DNA of 62,252 bases from Actinomadura physcomitrii (GTDB lineage Bacteria > Actinomycetota > Actinomycetes > Streptosporangiales > Streptosporangiaceae), in NCBI RefSeq assembly GCF_008923205.2, contig NZ_WBMS02000056.1, positions 1 through 62,252 of the forward strand. The letters run 5' to 3'. Position numbers and translations under genes: made by a program. The notes beneath the pieces are model-generated. The model was not told the DNA's origin. It saw nothing but the letters and a program-made list of their open reading frames with translations, and did not search any database. Shown here piece after piece: positions 17,560 to 26,098 of the stretch. Position 1 is the stretch's first letter, and the number at the start of each line of letters is the position of its first letter.

Positions 17560-19488
17560 GTGTCCTACGGGCAGATGGCAGGCGGGCCGTCCGTCGACAC
17601 GATCCTCGCGGAGCCGAACTGCAAGCCGGGCGGCGTCGTGGCGGGCCAGGTCCACGTGCGCGGCGGCGACCGCCCTCTCGAGGTGCGGCACGTCACGCTG
17701 GCGCTGATGCCGCGGATGAGCGACGGCCGCGGCGAGACGGCCGGCCCCGAGGTCTACCGGGGCGCGCTGACCCGCCGGTTCACGCTGGAGCCCGCCCGGC
17801 AGCGCGACCTGTCGTTCTCCATCCCGCTGCCGTACGAGCTGCCGTTCACCACCGTCCTCGGGCGCGAGCTGCCCGGCTTCACCATCGGGCTGTGCACCGA
17901 GGTCGACGTCGCCGGGCAGCCCGACCCCGGCGACGTCGACCCCATCTCGGTGGAGCCGCTGGAATCCCAGCAGTGGGTGCTGGCGGCCATCGCGCGGCTC
18001 GGCTTCCAGATCAGGCACGTCACGTTCGAGGAATCCGAACTGCGCGGCGTCGCCCGGCACCTGCCGTTCCACCAGGAGATCCACCTCGCGCCGCCGTCCG
18101 CCTTCCACGGCCGGCTCGACCAGATCGGGCTGACCTTCGTCGCCAGCCCGCGCGAGGTGGCCTTCGTCCTGCGCGCCGAAGACCGCGCCGCCCCGTCCGA
18201 CGAGGCGTTCGGCGTGTTCAAGGTCGGGCACGCCGAGGCCGCCGAGACCGACTGGAACGCCAGGATCGGCAAGTGGCTCGACGCGGCCGCCGCGCTCCCC
18301 CGCGCCGCCCACGCGAGTCCGCCGGCCGGAGGGTCCGCCTACGGCGGCCAGGTGACCTTCCCGCCGCCACCGCCGTCACCCGGGCAGCCCGCGCCCGGCC
18401 CCGCCTCCCCGGGCGGGGACTACGGCAGCGCGGGCAACGCCCAGTTCCCGCCGCCCGGCCCGCCCCCGGGCGCGCCTCCGGTCCCGCACCAGAGTCCGGG
18501 CCACGCGGCGGCCGCCTCGGCCCTCCCGCCACCGGGCCCTCCCGGGGCGGGCTACCCGGCGTCCGGCGCCCCGGGGCCGTCCGGTCCCGGTTTCCCGCCT
18601 CCGCCGCCGGGCCAGTTCGGACCGCCCGCGCCCGGCGCGGGCGGCCACGCCGCCGCCCCCGCCTACCCGCCCGGCGGCCCGAGTCCCGCGTCACCAGGCC
18701 AAGACTTCCCGCCTCCGCCGCCTGGGCAGGGCTTCCCGTCACCGGGCGGTCCGGGGCACCAGCCGCCCGCGGCGAACGTCCCGGCGGGCCAGGCATTCCC
18801 GCCGCCTCCCCCGGGGGCCGCGCACCACGGCGCACCAGGTTTCCCGCCGCCGGTGTCCCATGGCGAGACTCCCGGAGGATTTCCACCGCCCGCCCACGGC
18901 AGCGCACCCGGCGCCGGAATGCCGCCGAACGGCCCGCCCGGCAGTGGGCCACCGCCGTGGAGCGCACCGGGTGCGGGGTTGCCACCGGGCAGCGCCCCGG
19001 GCTTCGGCACGCCGCCGGGCGGTGCGGCCGGCGGTGGGGTACCGCCCGATCTGCCTGGTCAGCACGCCGCCGCACCAGGTGGATACCCGCCCGGTGCGGC
19101 AGGTGGGTACCCACCGCCTCCGGGGCCCGTCCTCGGGCACGGCCCGGAGGCAGGCCCGCCGCCGGCGCCGCCGGGTCCGCCTCCGCCCGCACCGGGCGGC
19201 CCCATGCACTACGGGCCGGGCGAGCCGCCACCCGCGCCTCCAGGGCCCGCGCCGTATCCGCCGCCCCCCGTCCACATGCACCACGGGCACCACCGTCACC
19301 ACCACGGGCCCGGTATCGCCACCGCGGGCCTGGTCGGCGGTGCGGTCGTGGCGGGCGTCGCCGGAGGCATGGCCATGGACGCCATGGGCGACGTAGCAGG
19401 TGACATAGCGGGCGATATCGCCGCCGACATCGCGGGCAACGTCGCCGCGGACGTCCTCGGCGGCCTGCTGGGCGGCCTCTTCGGCTGA
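17560..19488 (+). CDS. SpoOM family (arrestin-fold) protein with long Pro/Gly-rich tail
   Basis: 642 residues. Residues 1-250 match the sporulation-control protein SpoOM, an arrestin-like beta-sandwich (AEPNCKPGGVVAGQVHVRGG, then FTLEPARQRDLSFSIPLPYELP). Residues about 255-580 are almost only Pro, Gly, Ala and Ser in FPPPPPGQ/GFPPP-type repeats. The end is a His cluster (VHMHHGHHRHHHG), a Gly/Ala hydrophobic stretch and an acidic heptad-like run (GDIAGDIAADIAGN), closing with LGGLLGGLFG. The GTG at 17560 has GGGAGAAGGG eight bases upstream. SpoOM affects sporulation in Bacillus; the long tail could mediate clustering or surface association. Confidence 0.85.
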   Translation: MSYGQMAGGPSVDTILAEPNCKPGGVVAGQVHVRGGDRPLEVRHVTLALMPRMSDGRGETAGPEVYRGALTRRFTLEPARQRDLSFSIPLPYELPFTTVLGRELPGFTIGLCTEVDVAGQPDPGDVDPISVEPLESQQWVLAAIARLGFQIRHVTFEESELRGVARHLPFHQEIHLAPPSAFHGRLDQIGLTFVASPREVAFVLRAEDRAAPSDEAFGVFKVGHAEAAETDWNARIGKWLDAAAALPRAAHASPPAGGSAYGGQVTFPPPPPSPGQPAPGPASPGGDYGSAGNAQFPPPGPPPGAPPVPHQSPGHAAAASALPPPGPPGAGYPASGAPGPSGPGFPPPPPGQFGPPAPGAGGHAAAPAYPPGGPSPASPGQDFPPPPPGQGFPSPGGPGHQPPAANVPAGQAFPPPPPGAAHHGAPGFPPPVSHGETPGGFPPPAHGSAPGAGMPPNGPPGSGPPPWSAPGAGLPPGSAPGFGTPPGGAAGGGVPPDLPGQHAAAPGGYPPGAAGGYPPPPGPVLGHGPEAGPPPAPPGPPPPAPGGPMHYGPGEPPPAPPGPAPYPPPPVHMHHGHHRHHHGPGIATAGLVGGAVVAGVAGGMAMDAMGDVAGDIAGDIAADIAGNVAADVLGGLLGGLFG

Positions 19489-19759
19489 CCTCCGGATGGA
19501 CGTCCGGCCGGGCGCCACGGCGGCCGTCCCGCGCCGCCGTACCGGCGCTCGCCTGTTTGACCCGCCCTCAATACGGCGACGCCAGGGGTGGAGGGACCGC
19601 CCGAACACCATGCTGCTCGGGGGCGGCACCAAGGTCGGCCGCCGCGCGTCGCACGTCGCGGACCGGCGAGTCCGGACCGCCGCATGGTCCGTCCAGGACG
19701 GTGACGAATGTCGGACGTCCGTGCTTGCATCCGTGTCACGACGACCGGTGGGAGGGCAG

Positions 19760-20329
19760 ATGCGTGAGCTGATGGTCGACATGTTCAGCACCGTCGACGG
19801 CTTCGGCGGCGGCGGCCCGAAACCCAGGGCGTACTGGGGGTACGAGGGGCCGGGCCTCTTCGAGTGGATCCACGCCCAGCTCGATCTTGAGCACGTCATG
19901 CTCATGGGCGCCGAGACGTACCGGCAAATGGCCGAGATCGTCGCGACCGGCGACGATCCCACGTTCCCGCGGATGACCGCGCTGCCCAAGGTCGTCTTCT
20001 CCAAGACGCTCCGGCCACCGCTGCCATGGGCGAACACCACGCTCATCGACGAACCGGTCGAGACGGCCGTGCCGCGGCTCAAGGCCATGGACGACGGGCT
20101 CCCGATGCGCACCATCGGCAGCCCGTCGCTGGTGCGCAGCCTCTTCCGGCACCGCCTGGTCGACCGCGTCCGGGTAATGGCCTTCCCCATGATCCACGGC
20201 GCCGAGGGCGAGGGACCGGTCTTCGCCGAACTGCCCGCGCTCGACCTGGACCTCATCGGCACCAGCGTGATCGACGACCGGCTCGTCCTCCTCGACTACC
20301 GCGTGGCCGAGGACAAGCCGCCCGAGTGA
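19760..20329 (+). CDS. dihydrofolate-reductase-like (RibD C-terminal domain) oxidoreductase
   Basis: 189 residues. The start MRELMVDMFSTVDGFGGG is the usual N-strand and loop of the DHFR-like family. It continues with V-M-L-M-G-A-E-T-Y, K-V-V-F-S-K-T-L and a C-terminal V-I-H-G-x-G/E-G-x-G-P-V-F pattern. The ATG at 19760 has GGAGGG at 19751-19756. Members of this family are NADPH-binding reductases with unassigned substrates; they are usually not the true folate enzyme. It stands alone between two gene-poor stretches. Confidence 0.85.
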   Translation: MRELMVDMFSTVDGFGGGGPKPRAYWGYEGPGLFEWIHAQLDLEHVMLMGAETYRQMAEIVATGDDPTFPRMTALPKVVFSKTLRPPLPWANTTLIDEPVETAVPRLKAMDDGLPMRTIGSPSLVRSLFRHRLVDRVRVMAFPMIHGAEGEGPVFAELPALDLDLIGTSVIDDRLVLLDYRVAEDKPPE

Positions 20330-20404
20330 CACCGCCTGGATCGACGCCGCTCGGCCTCGCGCCGCCGCGAGTCGGCCCCTGCCCTACGGTTACGCCGCCC
20401 AGGA

Positions 20405-20500
20405 TCATCCAAGGAAGAGCGAGAACGTCGCCGCCATCCCGGTCCACAGGTCGTGACCCACGTAGGTGTACGGACCGCGCCACCCATCCGGTTCGGATCG
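20405..20500 (-). pseudogene. possible 3' remnant of a protein gene
   Basis: Reading the minus strand towards the stop TGA at 20407-20405 gives a protein-like end (WRGPYTYVGHDLWTGMAA then TFSLFLG) with strong third-position GC. Upstream of about 20500 the frame becomes arginine-rich and loses sense, and there is no start. It looks like the last 30 or so codons of a lost gene. The family is not recognised, and chance cannot be excluded. Confidence 0.25.
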
Positions 20501-20810
20501 GAAGCAGCGCGACGGGCCCGCGCCTCTGCGGCGGCGGGCGGGCGATGTGACGACGAGAGGCCGAGGCGCTCAGCCCGGTCGGGTCAGACCCGGGCGAGAG
20601 CGCGCGGCGGCGAAGGAGGACCGCGGCGGACGAGCGCATGCCGCAAGGCGGTCGTCTCGGGAGGCGGTTCGTCCTCGCCTCTCCCGGTGGCCACGGCGAG
20701 CGGCCCGCCCCCGGGGCCACCACGTGGTGATCCAGTCGTGTCCCGCGCGTTCGACCGGTCGTGACGGCACGTGTGCGGCCCAGCGGGGCGACGTAACGCT
20801 GCCCGGGAAC

Positions 20811-20945
20811 TGCTTTGGCCACGTGGTGAGGCCGGGCCGGGGCATGCCGACGCGAGCCGCGCCTGGCGGCGTGACGACGACTCGCTGGGAGTGTCATCAA
20901 GGCGACGCTGAGCCGGAGGTGCTTTCGCCACGTCGTGAGGTCGGG
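20811..20945. repeat. diverged direct repeat, two copies 109 bp apart
   Basis: Two 26-nt segments starting TGCTTT (20811-20836 and 20920-20945) differ at only three positions. Weaker similarity continues for about 40 nt after each. They lie in the gene-free stretch before the MFS gene. Confidence 0.5.
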
Positions 20946-21075
20946 GCGTGCTGATCCGGGTCGTGTCTGGCCGGGGGTGACGGGCTCGAGGGCGCATCCG
21001 CCCTGTGGTGCCATCGTTCGGGAGCCGGGGCGAGGGGTCGTGCCGCCGGGGGCGCGGTGGGGGCGTTGCGGGAGG

Positions 21076-22524
21076 TCAGGCCGCCTTTTCGGGGGCTTGG
21101 CCGGTTGCGGGTTCGTGGGTTGGAGTTGCGGAGCGGGCTTGGGGCGCCGGTCCGGCGGCCGGGAGGACGATGGCGGGGACGACCGCGGCGATGGTGATGC
21201 CGATCGCGCACCAGAACGCGCCCTGGAAGGCGCCGGTGGCGCCGTGGTCGAGGAGCGACTGCAGGGCGACGGCCACGATCGCGGTGCCGAACGAGGCCCC
21301 CACCTGCTGAGCGATGCGGGTGTTCATCGTGGCGTGCGGGATGCCCTCCGGCCGGACGTCCTGGTAGGCGACGGACATCGGCGGTATCAGCACCGCTCCG
21401 ACGCCCACACCTCGGGCCAGCAGGACGGCCCCGAGCCACCACAGACTCGTGCCCGGTCCGGCGAGCGCGAACGGGACGGTGGCGATAGCGGCGAGCAGGA
21501 AGCCCGCGATCGTCACGGCGCGCGCCCCGAACCGGTCGGCGAGCGGGCCGACGCCGAAGCGGGCGGCGAGCGCCCCCACACCCTGCGGGATCATCAGGAG
21601 ACCGGCGTCCAGCACGCTGTCGCCGCGGAGCTGCTGGTAGTACAGCGGCAGCAGGAACATGCCGGCGTACATCGCCGCGCCGGCGGTGAACAGCACCGCC
21701 GAGGCACTGCCGAGCGAGCGGACGCGCAGCAGCCGGACGTCGACGACCGGTTCGCGCTCGCCGGGCCGTGCCGCGCGGACGAGGAACGCCGCCAGCAGGG
21801 CGGCCCCGGCGAGCAGCGGCGCCAGTACTCCGGCGTGGTCGAGCCCGCCGTCCTCGGACAGCTGCGAGAGGCCGAGCAGGATGCCGCTCAGGGCCGGCGC
21901 GAGCAGCACCAGGCCGATCCAGTCCGGGCGTCCGCGCGGGGAGACGGGGCGGTCGGCGGGCAGGTACCGCCACGCGAGCAGGAGGCCGACGGCGATCACG
22001 GGCACGTTGATGAGGAACAGCCAGCGCCAGCTCAGCCAGTTGAGGATCACGCCGCCGATCACCGGGCCGAGGATGGGGCCGAGCGCGATGGGCAGGCTGA
22101 CGGCCGCCATCAGCCGGCTGCTGATCCGCCCGCCGGCGGCTCGCACGGCGAGCGTCTGCATCAGCGGGAAGATCAGTCCGGCGCCGAAGCCCTGCAGCGC
22201 CCGGAAGCCGATCAGGGCGGTGTCGTTCCAGGCGGCCGCGCACAGGACCGAGGCCAGCACGAACAGCGTCAGCGCGGCCGTCCAGACCCGTTTGCCGCCC
22301 CAGCGGCGCTCCGCCCATCCGGTGATCGGGATCGCGACGGCCATCGCGAGCAGGAAGCCGGTGGTGACCCACTGGATCGTGCCGGCGGTCGAGTGGAGCT
22401 TCACGGCGAGGGTGCGGATGGCCAGGGTCACCATCGTCGAGTCGAGGATCGCGGCGATCCCGCCCACGATCAGGGCGATCAGCGCCATCCGCACGTGCGG
22501 CGGCACCTTGGTGCTGTCCGTCAT
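21076..22524 (-). CDS. MFS drug exporter, DHA2 (14-helix) family
   Basis: 482 residues with about fourteen hydrophobic helices. Motif A-like G-W-A-E-R-R-W-G-G-K-R is at about 69-79, and the antiporter motif C region reads GPILGPVIGGVI with W-R-W-L-F-L-I-N-V-P, the hallmark of DHA2 exporters. The ATG at 22524 is preceded by GGAG. It is divergent from a TetR regulator with two operator-like palindromes between them. The likely role is proton-driven efflux of a toxic compound, induced when the TetR binds its ligand. The substrate cannot be read from sequence. Confidence 0.92.
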   Translation of the reverse strand: MTDSTKVPPHVRMALIALIVGGIAAILDSTMVTLAIRTLAVKLHSTAGTIQWVTTGFLLAMAVAIPITGWAERRWGGKRVWTAALTLFVLASVLCAAAWNDTALIGFRALQGFGAGLIFPLMQTLAVRAAGGRISSRLMAAVSLPIALGPILGPVIGGVILNWLSWRWLFLINVPVIAVGLLLAWRYLPADRPVSPRGRPDWIGLVLLAPALSGILLGLSQLSEDGGLDHAGVLAPLLAGAALLAAFLVRAARPGEREPVVDVRLLRVRSLGSASAVLFTAGAAMYAGMFLLPLYYQQLRGDSVLDAGLLMIPQGVGALAARFGVGPLADRFGARAVTIAGFLLAAIATVPFALAGPGTSLWWLGAVLLARGVGVGAVLIPPMSVAYQDVRPEGIPHATMNTRIAQQVGASFGTAIVAVALQSLLDHGATGAFQGAFWCAIGITIAAVVPAIVLPAAGPAPQARSATPTHEPATGQAPEKAA

Positions 22525-22538
22525 CGTCTCAGCTCCGA

Positions 22539-22607
22539 CTTAAGAGAGGAATCCATCTCTTAAGAGAGTAGGCCGCCTCAATACGGAAGGCAAACCTTCC
22601 TTATACT
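22539..22607. promoter_or_regulatory. divergent MFS/tetR control region with two inverted repeats
   Basis: Palindrome 1: CTTAAGAGA (22539-22547), 8-nt spacer, TCTCTTAAG (22556-22564), perfect arms; its right half also belongs to the 12-bp palindrome 22556-22567. Palindrome 2: GGAAGG-CAAA-CCTTCC (22585-22600). It lies directly before the tetR -10 box TATACT (22602-22607), so a bound repressor would block RNA polymerase. Confidence 0.65.
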
Positions 22608-22614
22608 GGGATCC

Positions 22615-23238
22615 GTGACCCCCTCCGCCGCGGGATCCGCCCGCCAACGCCGGCGCGGGCCCGAGCTCGAGGCCGCGCTGCTGGACGCGGCCTGGGACGA
22701 GCTGGTCGAAACCGGCTTCGCGAAGCTGACCATGGAGTCCGTCGCCGCCCGCGCCGGCACCGGCATCGCCGTGCTGTACCGCCGCTGGGCCAACAAGGAC
22801 CAGCTCGTCCTCGCCGCGCTGGAGCACTACCGCAACGGCCATCCGGTCGACCTCCCCGACACCGGCACCCTGCGCGGCGACCTGCTCGCCGCGCTGACCG
22901 GGATGGGCCGGGCCCGCGCCGCGTTCTTCGCGGTCGCCGCGGCCGCCGCCTTCTCGGGTCTGCTGGCCGGCACCGGCCTCACGCCCGCGCAGGCGCGCGA
23001 CCGGATCCTGGGCGACCGGCGGCGGTCCCGGATCCGGACGATCTACCAGCGCGCCCACGACCGCGGCGAGATCGACCTCGAGCGGATCCCGCCCGCGGTG
23101 CTCGCCCTGCCGTTCGACCTGGTCCGCCACGACCTGCTCATGGACCTGGAGCCGCTGGAGCCCGCGCGCATCCGGTCGATCGTCGACGAGATCTTCCTTC
23201 CGCTCGTCCAGAACCGTGGGACGGCGATAGCGACGTAG
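22615..23238 (+). CDS. TetR-family repressor (of the divergent MFS exporter)
   Basis: 207 residues. The helix-turn-helix lies within about 18-65 (ALLDAAWDELVETGFAKLTM, then ESVAARAG and LYRRWANKDQLV). The C-terminal ligand domain matches the TetR_C subgroup seen with DHA2 exporters. The GTG at 22615 lies seven bases after TATACT with no ribosome-binding site, so the mRNA is probably leaderless. It is likely autoregulated through the palindrome that overlaps its promoter. Confidence 0.9.
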   Translation: MTPSAAGSARQRRRGPELEAALLDAAWDELVETGFAKLTMESVAARAGTGIAVLYRRWANKDQLVLAALEHYRNGHPVDLPDTGTLRGDLLAALTGMGRARAAFFAVAAAAAFSGLLAGTGLTPAQARDRILGDRRRSRIRTIYQRAHDRGEIDLERIPPAVLALPFDLVRHDLLMDLEPLEPARIRSIVDEIFLPLVQNRGTAIAT

Positions 23239-23349
23239 CGGTCACGAGCGGATATGGCGGGCGTTTCCGGACCGGATGTGGCGCGGTCTCGGCCAACCGG
23301 CCTCCCGATGGTTAGGGTCGAGAGGGCAGCCCGCCTCCCGAGGAGTCAC

Positions 23350-24228
23350 ATGACCACCGTGATCCTGGTCCTGCTCTGCCTTGCGATCGCCGGACGCGAA
23401 CTCTACCTGGCCTCCGACAAGCGGCTCCCGCAAGCGCAGGCGGACGTCCGCGAACTGCGCGCCCAGCTGTCCGAACTCGCCAAACGGCACGAAGCGCTCC
23501 GGGCCGAGGTCGCCGCGGCCGAACCGTCCGGTATCCCGATCCCACAGCCGCTGCCCGACGGCGCGTCCGCGGAGGTCCTCGACCGGCTGGAGGCCTTCTC
23601 CGGACGGATCGACCGGCTGGAGAAGGAGACCGCCGACCTCGCCGGCGACCTGGCGGGCCTCGGCCTCGACCGGGAGGCGCAGCACGCGCTCGCCCGCTCC
23701 CTGGACACGGTGGAGCAGGACGTGCGGGAGCTGCACCGGGAGATGCTCGAGCGCGTCGACCGCGAGGAGGGCGTCGTCACCGGGATCCTGCTCAGCGAGG
23801 AGGGAGAGGCCGAGGCGCTGCTCGCCGACGCCTACGAGCGGTGCGCCGCTGAGTGGGGGCTGCGCGTCCGCGTCCGCGACCAGCGGTCCCCGCAGGCGGC
23901 CGACGGCTCCTATCTCGGCACCGTCTACTTCCTGTCCGGCCGCCGTGACGACGAGCTGAGCGAGGCGCTGCTGTCGCAGGTCAGGACCCTGATCGACGCG
24001 GAGGATCCGGGGGCGCTGAGCGCGCTGCTCGGCGAGCTGGCGCACCTGCGCGGCGGCGGCATCGCGCGGTTCGGCCGGTTCGCCGTCGTCCGGACCCGGA
24101 GCGAGCTGCTGTGCGGCGTGCTGCCGGACGAGGCGCCCGCCGCCGATCCCGCGGAGCTCGCGGGACGGCTCCGCGAGCTCCCCGGCGATCGGCGGGCCGA
24201 CCTGTCCTGGCTCCGTCCGGACGGCTGA
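23350..24228 (+). CDS. membrane-anchored coiled-coil protein, unknown function
   Basis: 292 residues. One N-terminal transmembrane helix (residues 3-16 and following), then a long coiled coil (about 24-145) rich in Glu, Leu, Arg and Ala. A small globular C-terminal part follows (about 145-290) with a predicted alpha/beta pattern (ERCAAEWGLRVRVRDQ, LGTVYFLSGRRDDEL). The ATG at 23350 has AGGAG five bases upstream; an earlier start at 23254 has none. I do not recognise the family. Its TGA abuts the stop of the convergent gene (TGATCA at 24226-24231), leaving no intergenic base. Confidence 0.7.
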   Translation: MTTVILVLLCLAIAGRELYLASDKRLPQAQADVRELRAQLSELAKRHEALRAEVAAAEPSGIPIPQPLPDGASAEVLDRLEAFSGRIDRLEKETADLAGDLAGLGLDREAQHALARSLDTVEQDVRELHREMLERVDREEGVVTGILLSEEGEAEALLADAYERCAAEWGLRVRVRDQRSPQAADGSYLGTVYFLSGRRDDELSEALLSQVRTLIDAEDPGALSALLGELAHLRGGGIARFGRFAVVRTRSELLCGVLPDEAPAADPAELAGRLRELPGDRRADLSWLRPDG

Positions 24229-26049
24229 TCAGGGCCGGACGAACCGGGGCGGGGCGTCGTCGGCCCGGTCGACGCCGAACGCCAGCAGGCAGCGGGGCGG
24301 GTGCCCGGCGTCGGTCTGCAGGCACAGCCCGACGCCCAGGTCGGGGTCGATGACCACGACGCGGCGCAGGGCCCGCAGCGCCCGCCGGGCGCGGCTCCGG
24401 GTCCGCGGCCGGGACGGCTCGTGCAGGGTGCCGGTGACCACGCGGCCCGCGTACCGCCAGAGGGACAGCGAGTCGAGGACCCGCACGCCCGCCGAGGTCA
24501 GGTTCGCGACGATCACGACGCCGCTGTCGTCCTCGGCCCGGTCGGACGGCGTCGCCGGCGCCGCGTCCTCCGGCAGGTCGCGGGGCTCCCTCGGGCCGCC
24601 CACCGCGCGGTGGTAGCGGAGCGGGTCGAGGGTGTCGATCACGAACGCCCCCGCGTAGGGCCGCGACGCCCGCGGCCGTCCGGGACGCGCCCGCAGCGGC
24701 GTCCGCGGGGCGTTCCGCGCGTTCAGGTGCGCGCTGAGGTCGAAGACCATGCCGGCGTCGTCGAGCCAGGTGGGCAGGCCCAGCTTCGAGGACGAGGTGC
24801 GGTCCAGGCCGTCGGCCATGCCGCGGATCTCGTCGGCGCGTCCCGAGAGCGCCGCCGCCATGCCGAGCCCGGGGAACGCGCCCTCCAGGACGGCCAGCAT
24901 CGCGCGCCAGGTGGCGCTCCCCACGAACTCGATCATGAACGCGTCCGCCAGTGCCCGGCGCCGTCCGGGATCGGCCATGGGACCGGGCGGCGGCGCGACG
25001 GGCGGCTGGGCGGGAGAGGACGGCGGTTGCGCGGACAGTCCGCGGACCGGCGGCCGCGGGGTCTCCGGCCGTGTCACGTCCGGCTTCGTCAACGAGGGCG
25101 GTGGTTCGGCGGACAGTCCCTTACCGGGCAGGAAGGGCTCTGCGGTGCCGGGGCGTTCGTGGCGGCCGGTGCTCCGCATGCCCGCCGCCTCTTCGGACGT
25201 CTCGCGGACGACCCAGCGCTCCGGCTCGTCCTCCGGTGTCGCTTCGGTGGGCTCCTCCTCGGGCACGGGCACACCGGTCCCGTGCGGCGCCCACTGCGGC
25301 GCCTCCCGTCGCGGCGGCCCCTCGGACGAGGGCACCTCGGACGACCTGTACGGCGAATAGGACGCACCGGAACCCGCCGCAGCGGCGCCCGGATCCTGCG
25401 AGCCCCAGGGAGCCGCTGCACCCTCGGCGGCCGGCTCGGAAGGCGGCCCTGCCGTCCGGGCGCTCGATTCGTGCGGCGACCACGGCGCCGGGTCGGCGGG
25501 CGGCTCGCCCTGCGGCTCCGGATCGCGCGGCGACCAGTCCGCATCCCGCGTGGCCGGCGGCTCGACGGGAGGCGGGGGCGCGGGAGTCTCCGGCACCCAG
25601 GGCTCGGGCGCGCGCGCCTCCGGGACGTGGGGCGCCCACTGCGAGCCTGTGTCCGCTGGCTCGGTGGGGGACGCGGGTTGCGTGCCCCATGGGGCGGGCG
25701 CGGGCTCGGGCGGTGACGCAGCGGGCGAGGTCTCGGGCGTGTGAGGGGTCCACGCGGGCGGGGGATCCGCCGGGGCGCGGGAGATGGCGCCGCGCGGTGT
25801 CCACGGCGGTTCCGGGGAGGCGGGCGGTGGTGAGGGAGGTGTGCCCGGGGGGTAAGGCGATTCGGCTGCGGGCGGCGGAACCTGCGGTGGCGGGGCCGGC
25901 GGTGGCGGAGCCTGGACGGGGCTCCAGTCGGCGGGCTCCTCCGGGCGGGACCTGCTCCTCCCCGCGACATGGACGTCGCCGGGGTGGGGTGCGGGCGGGC
26001 CGGTGTCCTCGGAATCGGGGCCTGGACGGTCGCGTGGGCCGAATCTCAC
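24229..26049 (-). CDS. Pro-rich protein with conserved C-terminal domain, unknown function
   Basis: 606 residues. Residues 1-330 are low-complexity Pro/Glu/Ala/Ser with repeated W-x-P-H/W-A-P-H motifs (ADWSPVQ, PPAWTPHT, GSQWAPHV, APWSPHES, PQWAPHGT). The last 260 residues are globular: FMIEFVGSATWRAMLAVLE, then GMVFDLSAHLNARNAPRTPL and VVVIDPDLGVGLCLQTD. No transmembrane segment or signal peptide is evident. No family is recognised. It starts with GTG at 26049, 49 bp after the next gene in the same direction, so the two are probably one operon. The spaced tryptophans in a disordered region suggest a multivalent scaffold. Confidence 0.65.
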   Translation of the reverse strand: MRFGPRDRPGPDSEDTGPPAPHPGDVHVAGRSRSRPEEPADWSPVQAPPPPAPPPQVPPPAAESPYPPGTPPSPPPASPEPPWTPRGAISRAPADPPPAWTPHTPETSPAASPPEPAPAPWGTQPASPTEPADTGSQWAPHVPEARAPEPWVPETPAPPPPVEPPATRDADWSPRDPEPQGEPPADPAPWSPHESSARTAGPPSEPAAEGAAAPWGSQDPGAAAAGSGASYSPYRSSEVPSSEGPPRREAPQWAPHGTGVPVPEEEPTEATPEDEPERWVVRETSEEAAGMRSTGRHERPGTAEPFLPGKGLSAEPPPSLTKPDVTRPETPRPPVRGLSAQPPSSPAQPPVAPPPGPMADPGRRRALADAFMIEFVGSATWRAMLAVLEGAFPGLGMAAALSGRADEIRGMADGLDRTSSSKLGLPTWLDDAGMVFDLSAHLNARNAPRTPLRARPGRPRASRPYAGAFVIDTLDPLRYHRAVGGPREPRDLPEDAAPATPSDRAEDDSGVVIVANLTSAGVRVLDSLSLWRYAGRVVTGTLHEPSRPRTRSRARRALRALRRVVVIDPDLGVGLCLQTDAGHPPRCLLAFGVDRADDAPPRFVRP

Positions 26050-26098
26050 GGTGACGATCCTGCGCTCTGGACGCGGGGGTCGGCAAGCGGGACGGGCA

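Larger units (their letters stand above)
20330..21075. other. 746-bp stretch without an intact gene
   Basis: Several reading frames are open but all lack a ribosome-binding site, recognisable domains or sensible composition. The stretch contains a candidate gene-tail remnant (20405-20500, minus) and a diverged direct repeat (20811-20836 and 20920-20945). It looks like a decayed region between the DHFR-like gene and the MFS transporter. Confidence 0.6.
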
